This document shows positions 12,069 through 25,208 of a DNA stretch of 64,000 bases, piece by piece. Numbering within the stretch: the first letter of the stretch is position 1; each line of letters opens with the position of its first letter. The DNA lies in the NCBI GenBank assembly GCA_002633025.1, contig NMRB01000858.1, forward strand, positions 4,823 to 68,822. Reading direction: 5' to 3'. Below the pieces are notes generated by a model, which did no database searches, was not told the origin of the DNA, and worked only from the letters and a program-made list of their open reading frames with translations. The DNA comes from Notospermus geniculatus (Eukaryota; Nemertea; Pilidiophora; Heteronemertea; Lineidae). A program made the translations under genes and the position numbers.

Positions 12069-12361
12069 AGCCTAGTTCGAATTGTAAACATTACGGTTTG
12101 TTTATTTACATGGTTGATTATAATAGTTATTTTTCCTCGGACAGGTGGCAGCACCGTGTATACCAAAACATTAATGTTATCTATTTTTATATCTATCTTG
12201 ATAAATATTCTTGTAACCGAAATATATTTATGATTTTACGCTCAAAAACAAACAAAAAGTTGTGAAAGGCGAGATTTAATTCGCTTTTATCTGATTTGTT
12301 AGTACCAGAAGTTGACAATAGGTGGCACACCGTAATGTTTACAATTCGAACTAGAGCACCT
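12069..12361. mobile_element. AGGTGCTCTAGTTCGAATT MITE, copy 1
   Basis: The inverted ends carry TTCGAATTGTAAACATTACG. The right end is followed by TTAA, and the left terminal bases are eroded. The near-complete copy at 25209 lies in the other orientation. Confidence 0.82.
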
Positions 12362-12867
12362 TTAAAGCTATGAATTTTCGACTGTGTTTGTGTTAGTTCA
12401 TATCGTTGTGGTGTTGCTTTGGATGATTGTAGTTCCGGTAGGAATGGATCAACGATATCAGAGTCATTTGAGATGTTGAAATCGACCCATGCCGCGATAC
12501 ACATGCACTTGAACAGCTATGCACTGTGTTGATTCATTGGTTATTTTGTGTGCATTTCAGAATGGATGTATGTAAGTATCCTAGTTTAAGTTGGCCAATT
12601 TCAACATTCGCTTCATCATTCGATTGTTCCTTTGCTTATATCCAGTACATTAGCTCCAATTACAATCACATTTATTTGCTTCAGTCTTGCACACGATTGG
12701 TTTTACCGTTGCGGACACAGTTTCGGCAGGGCCCAGTGTAATGTTTTTCAGTGTGGCCATTTTTCTGAGCGACTCCCATTGTTTGGAACACACTGGGAAN
12801 GACTGTGGTCCCTTGCACTTCATCTTTGTATATGCACTGCACTGTTTAGATGTTGTACATGTGTACG

Positions 12868-12894
12868 AAATAAATAAATAAATAAATAAATAGT
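12868..12894. repeat. AAAT microsatellite
   Basis: AAATAAATAAATAAATAAAT-type run. It could be the tail of a retroposed sequence, as the preceding 200 bases hold no clear gene. Confidence 0.8.
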
Positions 12895-13027
12895 TTACGC
12901 ACTCGCTTTAACACTGCATGTGCAAGTGCTTATTGCACTAAGTTGGGGGTTTTCCGTCCGAACTGGCCACTAACGTTTCAGATATCTTCAAATGACACTG
13001 CCCCCTAACCGTAGGGGCTACGCCCCA

Positions 13028-13136
13028 GGGGCCTGTTCATAAAGTGACTTTAAGGTAATGGTACCATTAACTGTAATGCATTTTCCATTTGTTTAAAGGT
13101 ACCAATAGCTTAAAGTCACTTTATGAAACAGGCCCC
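13028..13136. mobile_element. Short hairpin MITE, CCTGTTCATAAAGTGAC type
   Basis: GGGGCCTGTTCATAAAGTGA pairs with TCACTTTATGAAACAGGCCCC-type sequence at the right. The centre contains GGTACC words. Confidence 0.88.
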
Positions 13137-13148
13137 AGGTCATTGAAT

Positions 13149-13258
13149 CATATGAATAAAGACAAGTAAATGCTTTTACTTGAATTTTTGAACACAAATG
13201 CACTACGCTATGCTCTACAAATCTGAAGTAAAAGCATTTGCTAGTTTTTATTCATATC
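13149..13258. mobile_element. Short hairpin MITE, ATATGAATAAAGAC type
   Basis: ATATGAATAAA...AAATGCTTTTACTT pairs with AAGTAAAAGCATTTGCTAG...TTTATTCATAT. Two more copies stand side by side at 52936-53174. Confidence 0.88.
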
Positions 13259-13847
13259 ACCCATTGACTGTATTTGTATCTTCCTGTCTTGTGCACATGC
13301 ACTGGCCTACATTCCATGTACATGTACATGTACACCAAGCTGATGATGCGTGCATTACGGCATGACTGACTGACTGACTGACTGAAACTTTATTTTCATC
13401 GGCATTTGAATAAATTACGTAACATTTAGCTTAAGAAGCTCTTGCACCGATAGCAAACATATAATACATGTAAGTACATAAAGCACATTTATTAAATAAC
13501 GAACATGAATAAAAATAAATTAACTATAGAATTGAGATTTACAAAAAAATGTGTCATACGCGATGACTTTCACCTTAGAAACCCGTTTCTATTTTCATAT
13601 CTCATACAAAATGAGACATACAAAAATGAGACATACAAAAAATGTGTCTCGAGAGACATGGTACACGTCTTTGCTATCGACTTCAAGGAAATGTAATTTC
13701 AATATGCGAATTGATATCTTAACTGGTAATATGTTGTCTCGTGTAATTATGACTACAGAAGATATCATTTTACAAGATATCAGGAAATCTAGTAAGATAC
13801 GTGGTTCAAATTTCTCCTTCGTTCGTTTGGTCCTGGATTTCACTAGT

Positions 13848-14251
13848 GAGGTTTCGCAAATCTGACGAAACACGAAGTACGAAATACGAAATTGGACTTC
13901 ATTTCCATGATGTAATGTATTTCAAGAGATGAATGGTACCACAAATATCGCCTGCTGCAAGAGCGTCTTTTAGCGTATGAAGTTAGACCGACAGAGTTAT
14001 GGTGTAGGCCTACATGTATATTAAACTTTGAAATTTATCTTTCGTTTCCACTTCGTAGATACGAAGTTTAAAAGTTCAAGATGCACCGTAACTCTTTCGG
14101 TCTTACATGTACATGTACATGATGTGCTAAAAGATGCAGTGGCAGCAGGGACATTTGTGGTAGCAACCATCTCCAGAAATACATTAGGTTCTGGAAATGA
14201 AGTTGAACTTCGTATTTCGTACATCGTGTTTCGTCAGATTTGCGAAACCTC
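13848..14251. mobile_element. GAGGTTTCGCAAATC MITE, copy 2
   Basis: It is 404 bp with the same ~45-bp inverted ends as 9969-10364, in the same orientation, and an interior alignable along most of its length. Confidence 0.88.
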
Positions 14252-14703
14252 CCTACTGTCGTTTAATTAACGACACGATCAGTGCAAAAGAAAACCTTTG
14301 GGTTTATTCTTTGTTTATAAATAGTTTTCATACTTCATACGTAATTTTGCTTTTTAGCCTTTCAATAGACCTACTTTCCAACAAAAGTTCTGACCATATG
14401 ACATCATACCATTCAATGGCCTCTGGCATGCAAAGTTGGTCAACCGGCGGGCCGTGGGGAGGAATAGGTTGGGAAAAGCAATTGCTTGAGAGGATGTGTT
14501 TGTTTGGGAGTGTTTTTCATGTATTGGACAGTGAATGGCCATGAAGTCATGTGGGAGAACTAGAAGGTCACCATCTTTGTTGGCTAGTTCTACAGAGACG
14601 CATATTATCAGATTTGTTGATTGGTAACAGGTTGGTAACTTTAAATAAAGGTTTCAAATCTTTCCGTTATTTTACTCTGTATTAAATGGTAAACCCAATT
14701 TTT

Positions 14704-15150
14704 AAGCTCACTAGTGGTGAGCTCTTGGTGCAGTGTCTGTCGTCGTCGTCGTCCGTCCGTCCGTTAGCACGGCACGTTTCGTAACCGCTGGGGCTATTGA
14801 TCTGAAACTTGGTACATATATACCCCTAGGTCATATGAACTATGACATCAAGTTTTGGTCTGATTCGATTCTTGACTTGGCCACCAGGTGGCCAAAACCA
14901 AAAACACAAAAAGTGCAATAACTCCTGAACTAATGACTGGATCGTCTCCAAATTTTTATCATAGGTGTACCCAATGAGGATACATAACATATATAACGGG
15001 TTTTTGATTTGACCTAATTTTCAAGGTCACAGAGATCAAAGTTCAGAATTTTGCCTTTTGGTGGCACATTTCTTAACCTACTTTTCAAGGCCACAGAGGT
15101 CAAAGTTCAAAATTTTGTCATTTGGTAGCATGTTTCGTGGCTATTTGACC
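14704..15150 (+). repeat. Dispersed repeat with GTGAGCTC and CGTCGTCCGTCC runs
   Basis: It starts with AGCTCACTAGTGGTGAGCTC, then GTCGTCGTCGTCCGTCCGTC and CTGAAACTTGGTACA. The same order recurs at 39144-39357, where the copy runs into the gap. This class of repeat is common in marine invertebrates. Confidence 0.65.
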
Positions 15151-15961
15151 TAATATCTTCTGACTTTTTGTGATCAGGAGTCTGGGTACCCAGTACCCTC
15201 TGTACCTGGAACTCAAGGCTTGCCCGGGAACATTTCCATTTAACATGTCATTTGTTCTTCTGGTATATTCACCCAGGTGAGCACATGGTCCATGGACCAT
15301 TTCATTTATGTGATCCATGTAATTGTATCATATCAGACAACCATGTAACATGTGCTTTTAAACATGTGAACCAATCTCAACCAGTCAATCTTTTGTATGA
15401 TCGTGATTGGCGATTGTTTCAACGTCATACTACACGAAACACTTCTGAAGAAAAAAAGGCTTTTTCGCCTCTTTTGCGATTTTTATCCATACATTATGAC
15501 GAATATCAGTTTTTCTGTGTCCTCGAGATACTCACTTGTACCACTTGCTAGACCGACCGTCCAACCTCGTGGCAATCGACCTCCTTTTGGCGGCGTTTGT
15601 TGTCCCGAGGAAACAGTGAAGTAGATGATAAGTTCTACACCTCTTCGTGTAGCCTTCCGCTGATGGTACTCTTCCATTCTGCTGGCCGGTGCAAGTCGTC
15701 GTACACGTCGACTCGAGGGTCTTAGCAATAAGAATAGCCATTGGAATAAGATTAAAAATAGGCAATATTATACCAAAGCTTCTTCCGAGGCATGCAGAAG
15801 TTGTTGAAAGAACACTAAGGGGTTTTCCTTCTTGCTAGCAGGATGAATTGCTTTCGCCAATTCTTCTGAATCAGAAATCCCCAAATGCTTGCTGGACTGA
15901 TTAAGTTGAGGTAGCCCTGCCTCTGTTTGAAAACGAAAGTGCTGAATTTAAGCTCGGTTAC

Positions 15962-16200
15962 NNNNNNNNNNNNNNNNNNNNNNNNNNNNNNNNNNNNNNN
16001 NNNNNNNNNNNNNNNNNNNNNNNNNNNNNNNNNNNNNNNNNNNNNNNNNNNNNNNNNNNNNNNNNNNNNNNNNNNNNNNNNNNNNNNNNNNNNNNNNNNN
16101 NNNNNNNNNNNNNNNNNNNNNNNNNNNNNNNNNNNNNNNNNNNNNNNNNNNNNNNNNNNNNNNNNNNNNNNNNNNNNNNNNNNNNNNNNNNNNNNNNNNN
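15962..16200. other. Assembly gap (N run)
   Basis: 239 N followed by a run of 13 G that may itself be a sequencing artefact. Confidence 0.98.
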
Positions 16201-16272
16201 GGGGGGGGGGGGGCATTAGATTGTGTGACAAACAATACGGGCGGGCGTCAGGAGAAGGGCAATAGATATATA

Positions 16273-16511
16273 AGGGAGTAATAAAAGTAGAAAATAAGAA
16301 GTGGGAAATTTTGTAATTTTGCGCGAATTTTCCAGTTTCTCAAACTGGGAGAAATTTTTCTCCCACTTTGAGAAATATCGCCCGAAAAATCAGACAAAAT
16401 GTCATGTCATTTTAAGAAAATTTCTCAAAACGGGAAAAAATTTCTCCTAATTTGAGAAATTGAAAAATTCGCGCAAAATTCCCCACTTTCCACTTTTATT
16501 TCTTGCTCCCT
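16273..16511. mobile_element. GGGAGTAAG foldback MITE, copy 3
   Basis: It begins AGGGAGTAATAAAAGTAG and ends CACTTTTATTTCTTGCTCCC, with TAA/TTAA at the borders. Confidence 0.85.
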
Positions 16512-16519
16512 TAATATAC

Positions 16520-18190
16520 AGCTGAATGCACTTGTCACAGGCGTTCATGGACACGCCGTAGAGGCAGGACAACATCTGTATATCATATTGTCAATACATT
16601 TTGGCGAACAGTCCAACTGAAATTCTGCAATTCTGCCAGCTTACCACAAGGCTGCCAGTAAAATTTTTGTCGCATTGCTTCTCCCCTCCTCATTTGCCGA
16701 AGGTAGGTTACTAGTAGGCCTATTTTGACACAACCACGAGGTGCATGTACTCTGTACACAGCAAACAGCTGTCGAGGAGGCTCTTTGTCTAGGCACGATG
16801 GCTTGTTTCATCACGTGGCGTATATTATGGTTATTTGTAGGCCTAATATGTATATGCCTTTTTTATATGCACAATATTGCGGAAATTATCATCACTGATA
16901 TAAGTCTATAAACTGTGGACAAATCACAGGTGCCACGAGTTACATTACTATACGTTGTGGCATATTAAAATTCTGTTGCTATCAATTATCCTCATCGAAA
17001 ATTTCAATCACCCGGATGATTTGAACCGTGACATTCTGGCTTACCGTCGATGCTGCCATCTATGGGCTGCAGCCGCAGGAGTCGGTGACTTGCGTCGGAC
17101 GCGGTACCCGGGCAGAAGATTTGGAACCGTTATGCTGCAATAACGTGTGATATTCATGCAACATACTGATAGAAAAAGCGGAAAGAAAAGTAGCGAAGAA
17201 CGGAGAAATAGCTGGGTGCAGCACGCGTGGCGTAGCCTACAGCGTGATGCACACATAGTAACTTGAGCCTAGATGTGCTGTGCTCCTTCTAAATAAAAAT
17301 GAAGAGACCCCCTAAACTAAAGACAGTCCGCTCTGGAGACGCATATCATCTGAAAGAATGCCTTTTATGCTTCCCAAATTATTGCATACTCCTCTTAGAA
17401 AAACGCTTTTAGAGGAAATTTCGGCCGACTTTCGTGAGTAGTGAAAACTGTCGTGTACATAAAATGTACATGTACAGTGCACCCAGCGTAAGGTATTGTC
17501 CCGGGGTATTGTTAGAAGGAACATTACATGTACTTGTTTCTTAGTGATGCATAAGGCTACTATATACGACATAGCCTACCGGCAAAGCAACCGTGCGGTC
17601 GTGCGGATGTAACATTACAGTCACGATCAGAGCAGTCGAGTGCCAATCGACCAACTCTTGTTTGATACCACGCCAACAGAACGGGGGTGAATCAGATTGT
17701 GTTTAATCTGCTGCCATGCTATTCCAATAAATAAAGAGGTGACTGATGCTAACTGCCTGTTGAGGGCTGCTTCAAGTGAAAGCGCACCAACATGACGTTC
17801 CGCAGTACTAACGTGGTGTCGTTTGATGACTTTCGCATCGGTTACAGAGTGCGAATTTGCCAGAATTGCCGCAGCTTCCGTCAAAGGAACGAGGCGTTAA
17901 GTGGTGTAGGGACGTAAAGTGAGCAATATTCGTGGTAAAATGTATCCGAGTTTAGTCATGCTTACGTGGTTTGGCATATGAATCACGCACCACCCACCAC
18001 TGGCGCATTTTGATGCTTTCGTGATTGCGTTTCCCCAAGCGACACCGACCGGAAGTCAAGTTACAATACGAGAAGGGCATCGTGTCACTGCCGGTCAGAG
18101 ATCGTTCCTCTGTTGTTCAACAGATTGCAGAGCAGGGAAGCAGTGAAGCAGTCCCGATAGATAGGCCTATCAATGGAGGCCTGCATGGTA
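16520..18190. other. No gene recognised
   Basis: The sequence is CpG-moderate with short stop-bounded frames only. No conserved protein motif or splice-bounded exon was seen. Confidence 0.5.
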
Positions 18191-18213
18191 ACTGGCCTCC
18201 AGGGGTAGCGAAC

Positions 18214-18329
18214 ATAAAGGGGTCGTAACCCTACGTCAGGCCTAAGCCAGGCGTAGTGCTGGTCGAAGATAGGGCATTGACCAGCACTACGCCTGGCTTA
18301 GGCCTGACGTAGGGTTACGACCCCTTTAT
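18214..18329. repeat. Long near-perfect hairpin
   Basis: Arms of about 50 bp starting ATAAAGGGGTCGTAACCC and ending GGCGTAGTGCTGGTC return as exact complements around a 14-nt loop. The pairing extends weakly outwards to about 18192-18352. Confidence 0.92.
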
Positions 18330-18345
18330 GCTCGCTCCCCCTGGC

Positions 18346-18446
18346 CCCGTATTCATGAACATACAAGTGTGATACTTATCTTTTGTGTTGAACAAAGGAT
18401 AAGCGTGGCACTTAGACTTAAGTAGTTTTATGAATATGGGTCCAGG
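18346..18446. mobile_element. Short hairpin MITE, CGTATTCATAAA family
   Basis: CCCCGTATTCATGAAC and GTTTTATGAATATGGG ends, with AAGTGTGATACTTATC and GGATAAGCGTGGCACTT arms. It has lost part of the left arm relative to 2056-2164. Confidence 0.78.
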
Positions 18447-18904
18447 AACGTATCGTGTTTTCTAGAACGTTAACGGACTTCTATTGGAGAAGTACGCCCA
18501 TTTCACCCTGCTTCGAGACACCTCTTTTAGACCCAAGGAGGTTGTAACCGAGCACTCCTTCTCTGCAGTTGGGTATACAACGTATGTCGTCTGAATAATC
18601 GAGCTGTTCATGAAACCCTCGATAAATCACGGTGGGTTGTGTTTCAGTGACCAAGTGTTACCAGGATGGCGAGCGTAGATTCCCCGTCATCAAGCACGCG
18701 CGGTGGGAAATCGATAAGAGACATATGGCCTTCGAGATCAATCGAATCCATCGTAAACACAGCACAAGAACTGATCATTTTCAGAACGCATTGTGTATTG
18801 AAAAGCATTTATGAGAACGGTTGGTAATCGGCTGAAGGTACTGACGATGGACCAGGAGAAAATGATGGAAGGGATTAATCCAGGTTGCATCAAACAGCCC
18901 ATCA

Positions 18905-19010
18905 TTTTATAGTTGGGTCTTCGTTTTATAGTTGTGGGGTCATCGTTTTATAGTTGGGTCTTCGTTTTATAGTTGTGGGGGGTCTTCGTTTTATAGTTCA
19001 GGGTCTTCCA
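18905..19010. repeat. Minisatellite of TCTTCGTTTTATAGTTG units
   Basis: Five irregular units of about 20-27 bp, alternating TTGGG and TTGTGGGG ends. Confidence 0.85.
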
Positions 19011-19444
19011 TCTTCTGTCTTCAGTCTTCGGTTTATAGACACCCGAGAATATGGCCGTGCTGTTGACAAGCCGAAACGTCTTTTTTCTGATTGTTCGAGT
19101 TTTTTTCTGATTACTCTTTGATGGTGTTCATTACAGCCGGATTTCTGTCTCAGTTGATAATCCGTGTCGTAGTCGACGTGGCGCGTACTCGACAGAACCA
19201 ATCTGTGTACGACATACGGCCGTTGGGGAAGGAAGTTCGTCGATCTGTAGAAAATTGAGTTGACGTCTGGCAATTACCTTATAGTTGAATGGTTTCCTTT
19301 CCTCGGGCTGTGTGGGGAGGATAGTGGCCTAGTGCATGGATGTTCATGTTGCTTTACGGTGTTCGCTGTAATAGCAATACATGTACAATGTCCGGACATG
19401 GGTTTGCACCTTAGCTCGACGGTGAAATTGACTAATGCCCCAAT

Positions 19445-19690
19445 CACACTGAGCTAGTTCTCAGTACGTTCTTGAAAATGTTGCCGAACGGACTCTAACT
19501 GTCTGCGAACGGAGTGGACGTAGTGGCAACGTTTTACAGTCTTTTACGAACTTCATAGACGGCAAGGGTGCTCCAGAACATCGAAGCATTATTTTGCCAA
19601 GGATACATGTTCTAGCCCGTTTTACGATTTTTTTTAGGACGGGACAGGACGTTTTGAGAACTACTTCAGTGTGAAAGGCCCTTTAGGAGC
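19445..19690. repeat. Imperfect foldback with CACTGAG...CTCAGTACGTT ends
   Basis: CACACTGAGCTAGTTCTCA pairs imperfectly with TGAGAACTACTTCAGTGTG. Non-coding. Confidence 0.55.
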
Positions 19691-21299
19691 AACAACAATT
19701 ACCATATTCGTCAGGTCTCTTTCAGGTTTTGTAAATTTATGAACCAGAGGGCTTCTTATCTGCGTGAGCATCAACACCATTATTGTGGAAATGCTGAAAC
19801 AGCTGTCGAATGAACTGTATGGCAAGCAATGGAAGGTCCGATTTACAATAGTCTGCTTCCATTCGAATGGTCGTGGTTTCTATAACCCTCTGATATCGTT
19901 AGACAATAAAGCCACACCTGGGATTCCTGGGGATTTAGATTCCTCTCACAAAGGAATACAAGTCACCCGAGCCGGTGTAACGTACACCTGGTCGCGTTGA
20001 CGCACCCCAGGGTAGAATGTGCCGGAGGATCTTTTTTTCCGAGCTTGAAGCTGAAGCCAAGAGAAATAGCAGAAAGTTTATCATGGGGTTGCTCTTCGAT
20101 TCATCTTCAGTTGATGTAAGATCGAGCAAGGGTCCCCATTGGCGGAATGCCTCCACGACGCGTCATGTAGGCTACATGTACGCGAGTCTGTCACCGGCTC
20201 AAGGCCTACGGCAAGGCCTTGCGAGGATTGTTCCTTTGTTAAATTAGCCTACTCGAACAATAGGTTAACCGGGCTGTTGCGGAAACGCACTATTGGCTCC
20301 AGCGTCGCTATTGTTTACAACACTCTAGAATCCAGTTTCGTTGGACAAACGACCACTTGAGTGAGACAAATAAGCCGTGGTTACACTACATAAAATCCCC
20401 GGGTTTTTTGCGGTCATACCGATGAATTGCCGGTGTAACGTTTTTGAGCGTTCCCCATCTGCCAGTGTTCCCCTGCTATTGTCTGACGGAATAAGCCGCG
20501 ACTCGACAATGGAGGACACACAGAGAAACGTGTCGATCTATCTGCCAGTGTTTCCAGAACAATAGAGGGAACACTGACACACGGAAACACTGAAAAACTT
20601 TACACCTGGCTTCAAGAAACCCGTGTCTGAAAAACACGGGTTTTTGGGCAAGCTCGCCGTGCTTTTCGAACTTTCCGTGTTATCGTTAGTTTTTAGCACG
20701 GCTACAGATGGCGCAGCCATTAAGTGGTGTCGTTTTCGCGCCTCCAACAATGTGTGCCAATACAGAAATGACCGAAGAGTCTGCTGCATGCAGCGCACCT
20801 GTCGCCGGTCTACTTAACTATAATGTAGTAGTGTGACCTCTCGCCGGGCTTTTCGTACACACGGGTCTGGAAAAACACGGGTATTTTCAACAGATGTAAC
20901 CTTAGCTATAATGGCGTGTGTATGGACACCCAGCATGACGCTCACAGCATTCAGGTTATGTGAAAACGATCCACAACAATAACCTCGAAGTATGCACACA
21001 GACGACGAAATGATGGAAATTAAATGATGTTTGTCCATTATCGCTTCATATCCTAGCCGACAGCCCCTGAATACGGCTGGTATTTGAAAACACGGACATA
21101 AAACTCGCGATAGTGATAACTCATTCGCCGCGGCGGATTTACGGAAAATATAATTGCTCCGTGAATACAACTGAATTGACACGATAACCGTTCGTCTACA
21201 CCATTGCGACATGTAATCTGCATTTTCAAGATGTTGCTTGAAGGTTATGGTTGGAAATGGACTGCCATTTCTTTACAACTACGTTTGCGCATCGTCTTT

Positions 21300-21575
21300 T
21301 TTGCCCTGGCGTCTATTGCGGTCCCGAGCGCGTCTCTTTTGGTCCCACGTCTATTGCGGTCGTGAGGGCGTCTATTGCGGCCCCTAGTGCATCTATTTTG
21401 GTCCCGCGTCTATTGCAGCCCCTTAGCGCGTCTGTTTTGGTCTCCACGTCCATTGCGGTCCTGAGCGCGTCTGTTTGATCCCGCGTCTGTTGCGGTCCAG
21501 AGCGGGTCTATTTCGGTCTCGCGTCTATTGCGGTCCCTAGCGCGTCTATTTTGGTCCCGAGCCGTCATTTGCGGC
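21300..21575. repeat. Minisatellite of GCGTCTATTGCGGTCC / GCGTCTATTTTGGTCC units
   Basis: About six double units of ~40 bp with substitutions. A frame is open across part of it only because of the repeat. Confidence 0.85.
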
Positions 21576-21606
21576 GGTGTTATCACCAGGACCATTATTG
21601 CGATCT

Positions 21607-24600
21607 ATACAGACGATGCACATACGTTTACCATCTTAGCATGGTAATGTTCCTGTAGGTGAGTGTAGTATGGTTTGGCTGATTTGGAATACCAACAATC
21701 TCCACCATCATAATGCCCTACATCTGGTAGACCTATGTGTTGGTATTGTCATCTCACCTCACCACCTCCACAAACTGCTTGTAGCTCTATCGATTGCATT
21801 CCTACGTACCCCGGTACGTACCTTCTCGATATTCTCCAGGCCCTTGTCTTAGTCGACATAGCCAGATTAAAAACTTCTCTGCCGAAGACAGTATCGGTAT
21901 GACTGACATGGATACAGGTTACATTAAGTATCCCATGGGATCCGTTTGACTTTTGAAAGACGATGTCGTCTCAGAGTTCCACACCTTAACATGATGCATT
22001 TGAACTTTGTAGAATGGTGTAGGGCCTATACATATTCCTCTGATCTCCTCTTTCTTACGTCAGATCAACTAACTACATGTTGATGTAGCAGTCCGAAACA
22101 GACAGCTTTTTGCTGCCACCACCTAGTAGTATAAATTTTTTTTTATATCTTCTTATAGAGGTTCCCACCTTGACATGACGAATTTGAACTTTGGGAATTA
22201 CTAGTAGTGCAGGGCTTACATCTTTATTTTTCTGTAGATATCAGTATCCGTTCTCTATCTCCAATTTCTTTGTACGTCAGACCAACCAGCTAGCAGTCGG
22301 AAATAGACACAACTTTATGTTGCTACCACCTAGTGGTCAAAGAATTTCCGAGATCCAATATTTATAGGAAAAAGCTACATGTAAACACAAAAGGGAGAAC
22401 CAGAGGCATTTAAGAAAATTACAGTTNCAACAATCTCCACCATCATAATGCCCTACATCTGGTAGACCTATGTGTTGGTATTGTCATCTCACCTCACCAC
22501 CTCCACAAACTGCTTGTAGCTCTATCGATTGCATTCCTACGTACCCCGGTACGTACCTTCTCGATATTCTCCAGGCCCTTGTCTTAGTCGACATAGCCAG
22601 ATTAAAAACTTCTCTGCCGAAGACAGTATCGGTATGACTGACATGGATACAGGTTACATTAAGTATCCCATGGGATCCGTTTGACTTTTGAAAGACGATG
22701 TCGTCTCAGAGTTCCACACCTTAACATGATGCATTTGAACTTTGTAGAATGGTGTAGGGCCTATACATATTCCTCTGATCTCCTCTTTCTTACGTCAGAT
22801 CAACTAACTACATGTTGATGTAGCAGTCCGAAACAGACAGCTTTTTGCTGCCACCACCTAGTAGTATAAATTTTTTTTTATATCTTCTTATAGAGGTTCC
22901 CACCTTGACATGACGAATTTGAACTTTGGGAATTACTAGTAGTGCAGGGCTTACATCTTTATTTTTCTGTAGATATCAGTATCCGTTCTCTATCTCCAAT
23001 TTCTTTGTACGTCAGACCAACCAGCTAGCAGTCGGAAATAGACACAACTTTATGTTGCTACCACCTAGTGGTCAAAGAATTTCCGAGATCCAATATTTAT
23101 AGGAAAAAGCTACATGTAAACACAAAAGGGAGAACCAGAGGCATTTAAGAAAATTACAGTTGACGATGATCATTGCAAATAGATGGTGCAACCCCGAGCA
23201 GTTTATTGATGGAAGAATGCCCTCAGAATACAATCTGAGTCTTTCACGATCGCTGTTCCCTAAGCTGCTTATTCAGCAAACGGCGGGTACATGGCGTGAA
23301 TAAACTAAGGCGGATGGTCGTCTCAGAGAATTGCAGACATCACAATTGTCGATCTCATCGTTGGGAAGACGTGTAAAAACAGAGGAAGTCGACCAAAAAC
23401 GGTGATAATGAGATGAATCTTCCTTCCTCCTGGGTCGTGTCAAAAATTTTTCTTGCAATTTTTTTATATCTTGCTTATTTAGATGTTGATTCGTTTCTGC
23501 AATGTTCTTTTCATTTGTGACATATTTTTCTACTCCAAATTTAAAGGGAGGTTCCACATATACAGACGATGCACATACGTTTACCATCTTAGCATGGTAA
23601 TGTTCCTGTAGGTGAGTGTAGTATGGTTTGGCTGATTTGGAATACCAACAATCTCCACCATCATATTATATAAATGACCTACATCTGGTAGACCTATGTG
23701 TTGGTATTGTCATCTCACCTCACCACCTCCACAAACTGCTTGAAGCTCTATCGATTGCACCCTACGTACCTCGGTACGTACCTTCTCGATATTCTCCAGG
23801 CCCTTGTCTTAGTCGACATAGCCAGATTAAAAACTTCTCTGCCGAAGACAGTATCGGTATGACTGACATGGATACAGGTTACATTAAGTATCCCATGGGA
23901 TCCGTTTGACTTTTGAAAGACGATATCGTCTCAGAGTTCCACACCTTAACATGATGCATTTGAACTTTGTAGAATGGTGTAGGGCCTATACATATTCCTC
24001 TGATCTCTTCTTTCTTACGTCAGATCAACTAACTAACTACATGTAGCAGTCCGAAACAGACACTTTTTGCTGCCACCACCTAGTAGTATAAATTTTTTCG
24101 ATATCTTCTTATAGAGGTTCCCACCTTGACATGACGAATTTGAACTTTGGGAATTACTAGTAGTGCAGGGCTTACATCTTTATTTTTCTGTAGATATCAG
24201 TATCCGTTCTCTTTCTCCAATTTCTTTGTACGTCAGACCAACCAGCTAGCAGTCGGAAATAGACACAACTTTATGTTGCTACCACCTAGTGGTCAAAGAA
24301 TTTCCGAGATCCAATATTTATGGGAAAAAGCTACATTGTACATGTAAATACAAAAGGGAGAACCAGAGGCATTTAAGAAAATTACAGTTGACGATGATCA
24401 TTGCAAATAGACGGTGCAACCCAGAGCAGTTATTGATGGAAGAATGCCCTCAGAATACAATCTGAGTCTTTCACGATCGCTGTTCCCTAAGCTGCTTATT
24501 CAGCAAACGGCGGGTACATGATGGCGTGAATAAACTAAGGCGGATGGTCGTCTCAGAGAATTGCAGACATCACGGTTGTCGATCTCATCGTAGGGAAGAC

Positions 24601-24792
24601 GTGTAAAAACAGAGGAAGTCGACCAAAAAACGGTCATAATGAGATGAATCTTCCTTCCTCCTGGGTCGTGTCCAAAATTTTCTTGCAATTTTTTTGCATA
24701 TCTTGCTTATTTAGATGTTGATTCGTTTCTGCAATGTTCTTTTCATTTGTGACATATTTTTCTACTCCAAATTTAAAGGGAGGTTCCACACT
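21607..24792. repeat. Tandem duplication of about 1.2 kb plus an assembly-duplicated part
   Basis: ACAGACGATGCACATACG starts blocks at about 21609 and 23559. Both run through CATCTGGTAGACCTATGTG and end at AAAGGGAGGTTCCACA. 21691-22426 reappears apparently unchanged as 22428-23163 right after the single N at 22427, so that third copy is probably an assembly artefact. No protein is recognisable. Confidence 0.8.
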
Positions 24793-25121
24793 CATTGTAT
24801 ACGTTTGAATTTTTATCAATCCATGGAGACTATTGCCGTGAGTTGTGATGTCACTAGTGTCAATAGGCTGACAACATTTGTAGTGAATGAGCTAATACTG
24901 TGACTGCCTAGGCCTATTGGTTGTACCTTCATAAATATGCATTGAGCACATATGACATTAAATGTGATGTGCAATGGTCCCCGTGGGATGTAATTAAAAT
25001 ACTTAAAATGATGAGTTTGCTGAAGTTAAAAAAATATGACATGTTGCAGATATCAATGAATTTGAATGTATTAACGATATTTCAAAAATTCAAAATTTTA
25101 CACAATGAGTGGAGTCTCCCT
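24777..25121. mobile_element. AGGGAGGTTCCACACTCATTG MITE with TTAA borders
   Basis: The left AAGGGAGGTTCCACACTCAT and right ATGAGTGGAGTCTCCCT pair. TTAA stands at 24773-24776 and 25122-25125, consistent with a piggyBac- or Kolobok-like TTAA target. Confidence 0.75.
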
Positions 25122-25208
25122 TTAATTGTTTTCAGTAAGTTATAAGTTTTTTCACCAAGCAGTCGTCGGTATAATGCTTCGGCCGTTTCTGAGAGTCTTG
25201 CATCTTAA

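Noticed and set aside
16201-16213. G-quadruplex or poly-G signal
   Set aside because: A run of G directly after a gap is most likely a read-end artefact, as is the poly-G at position 1.
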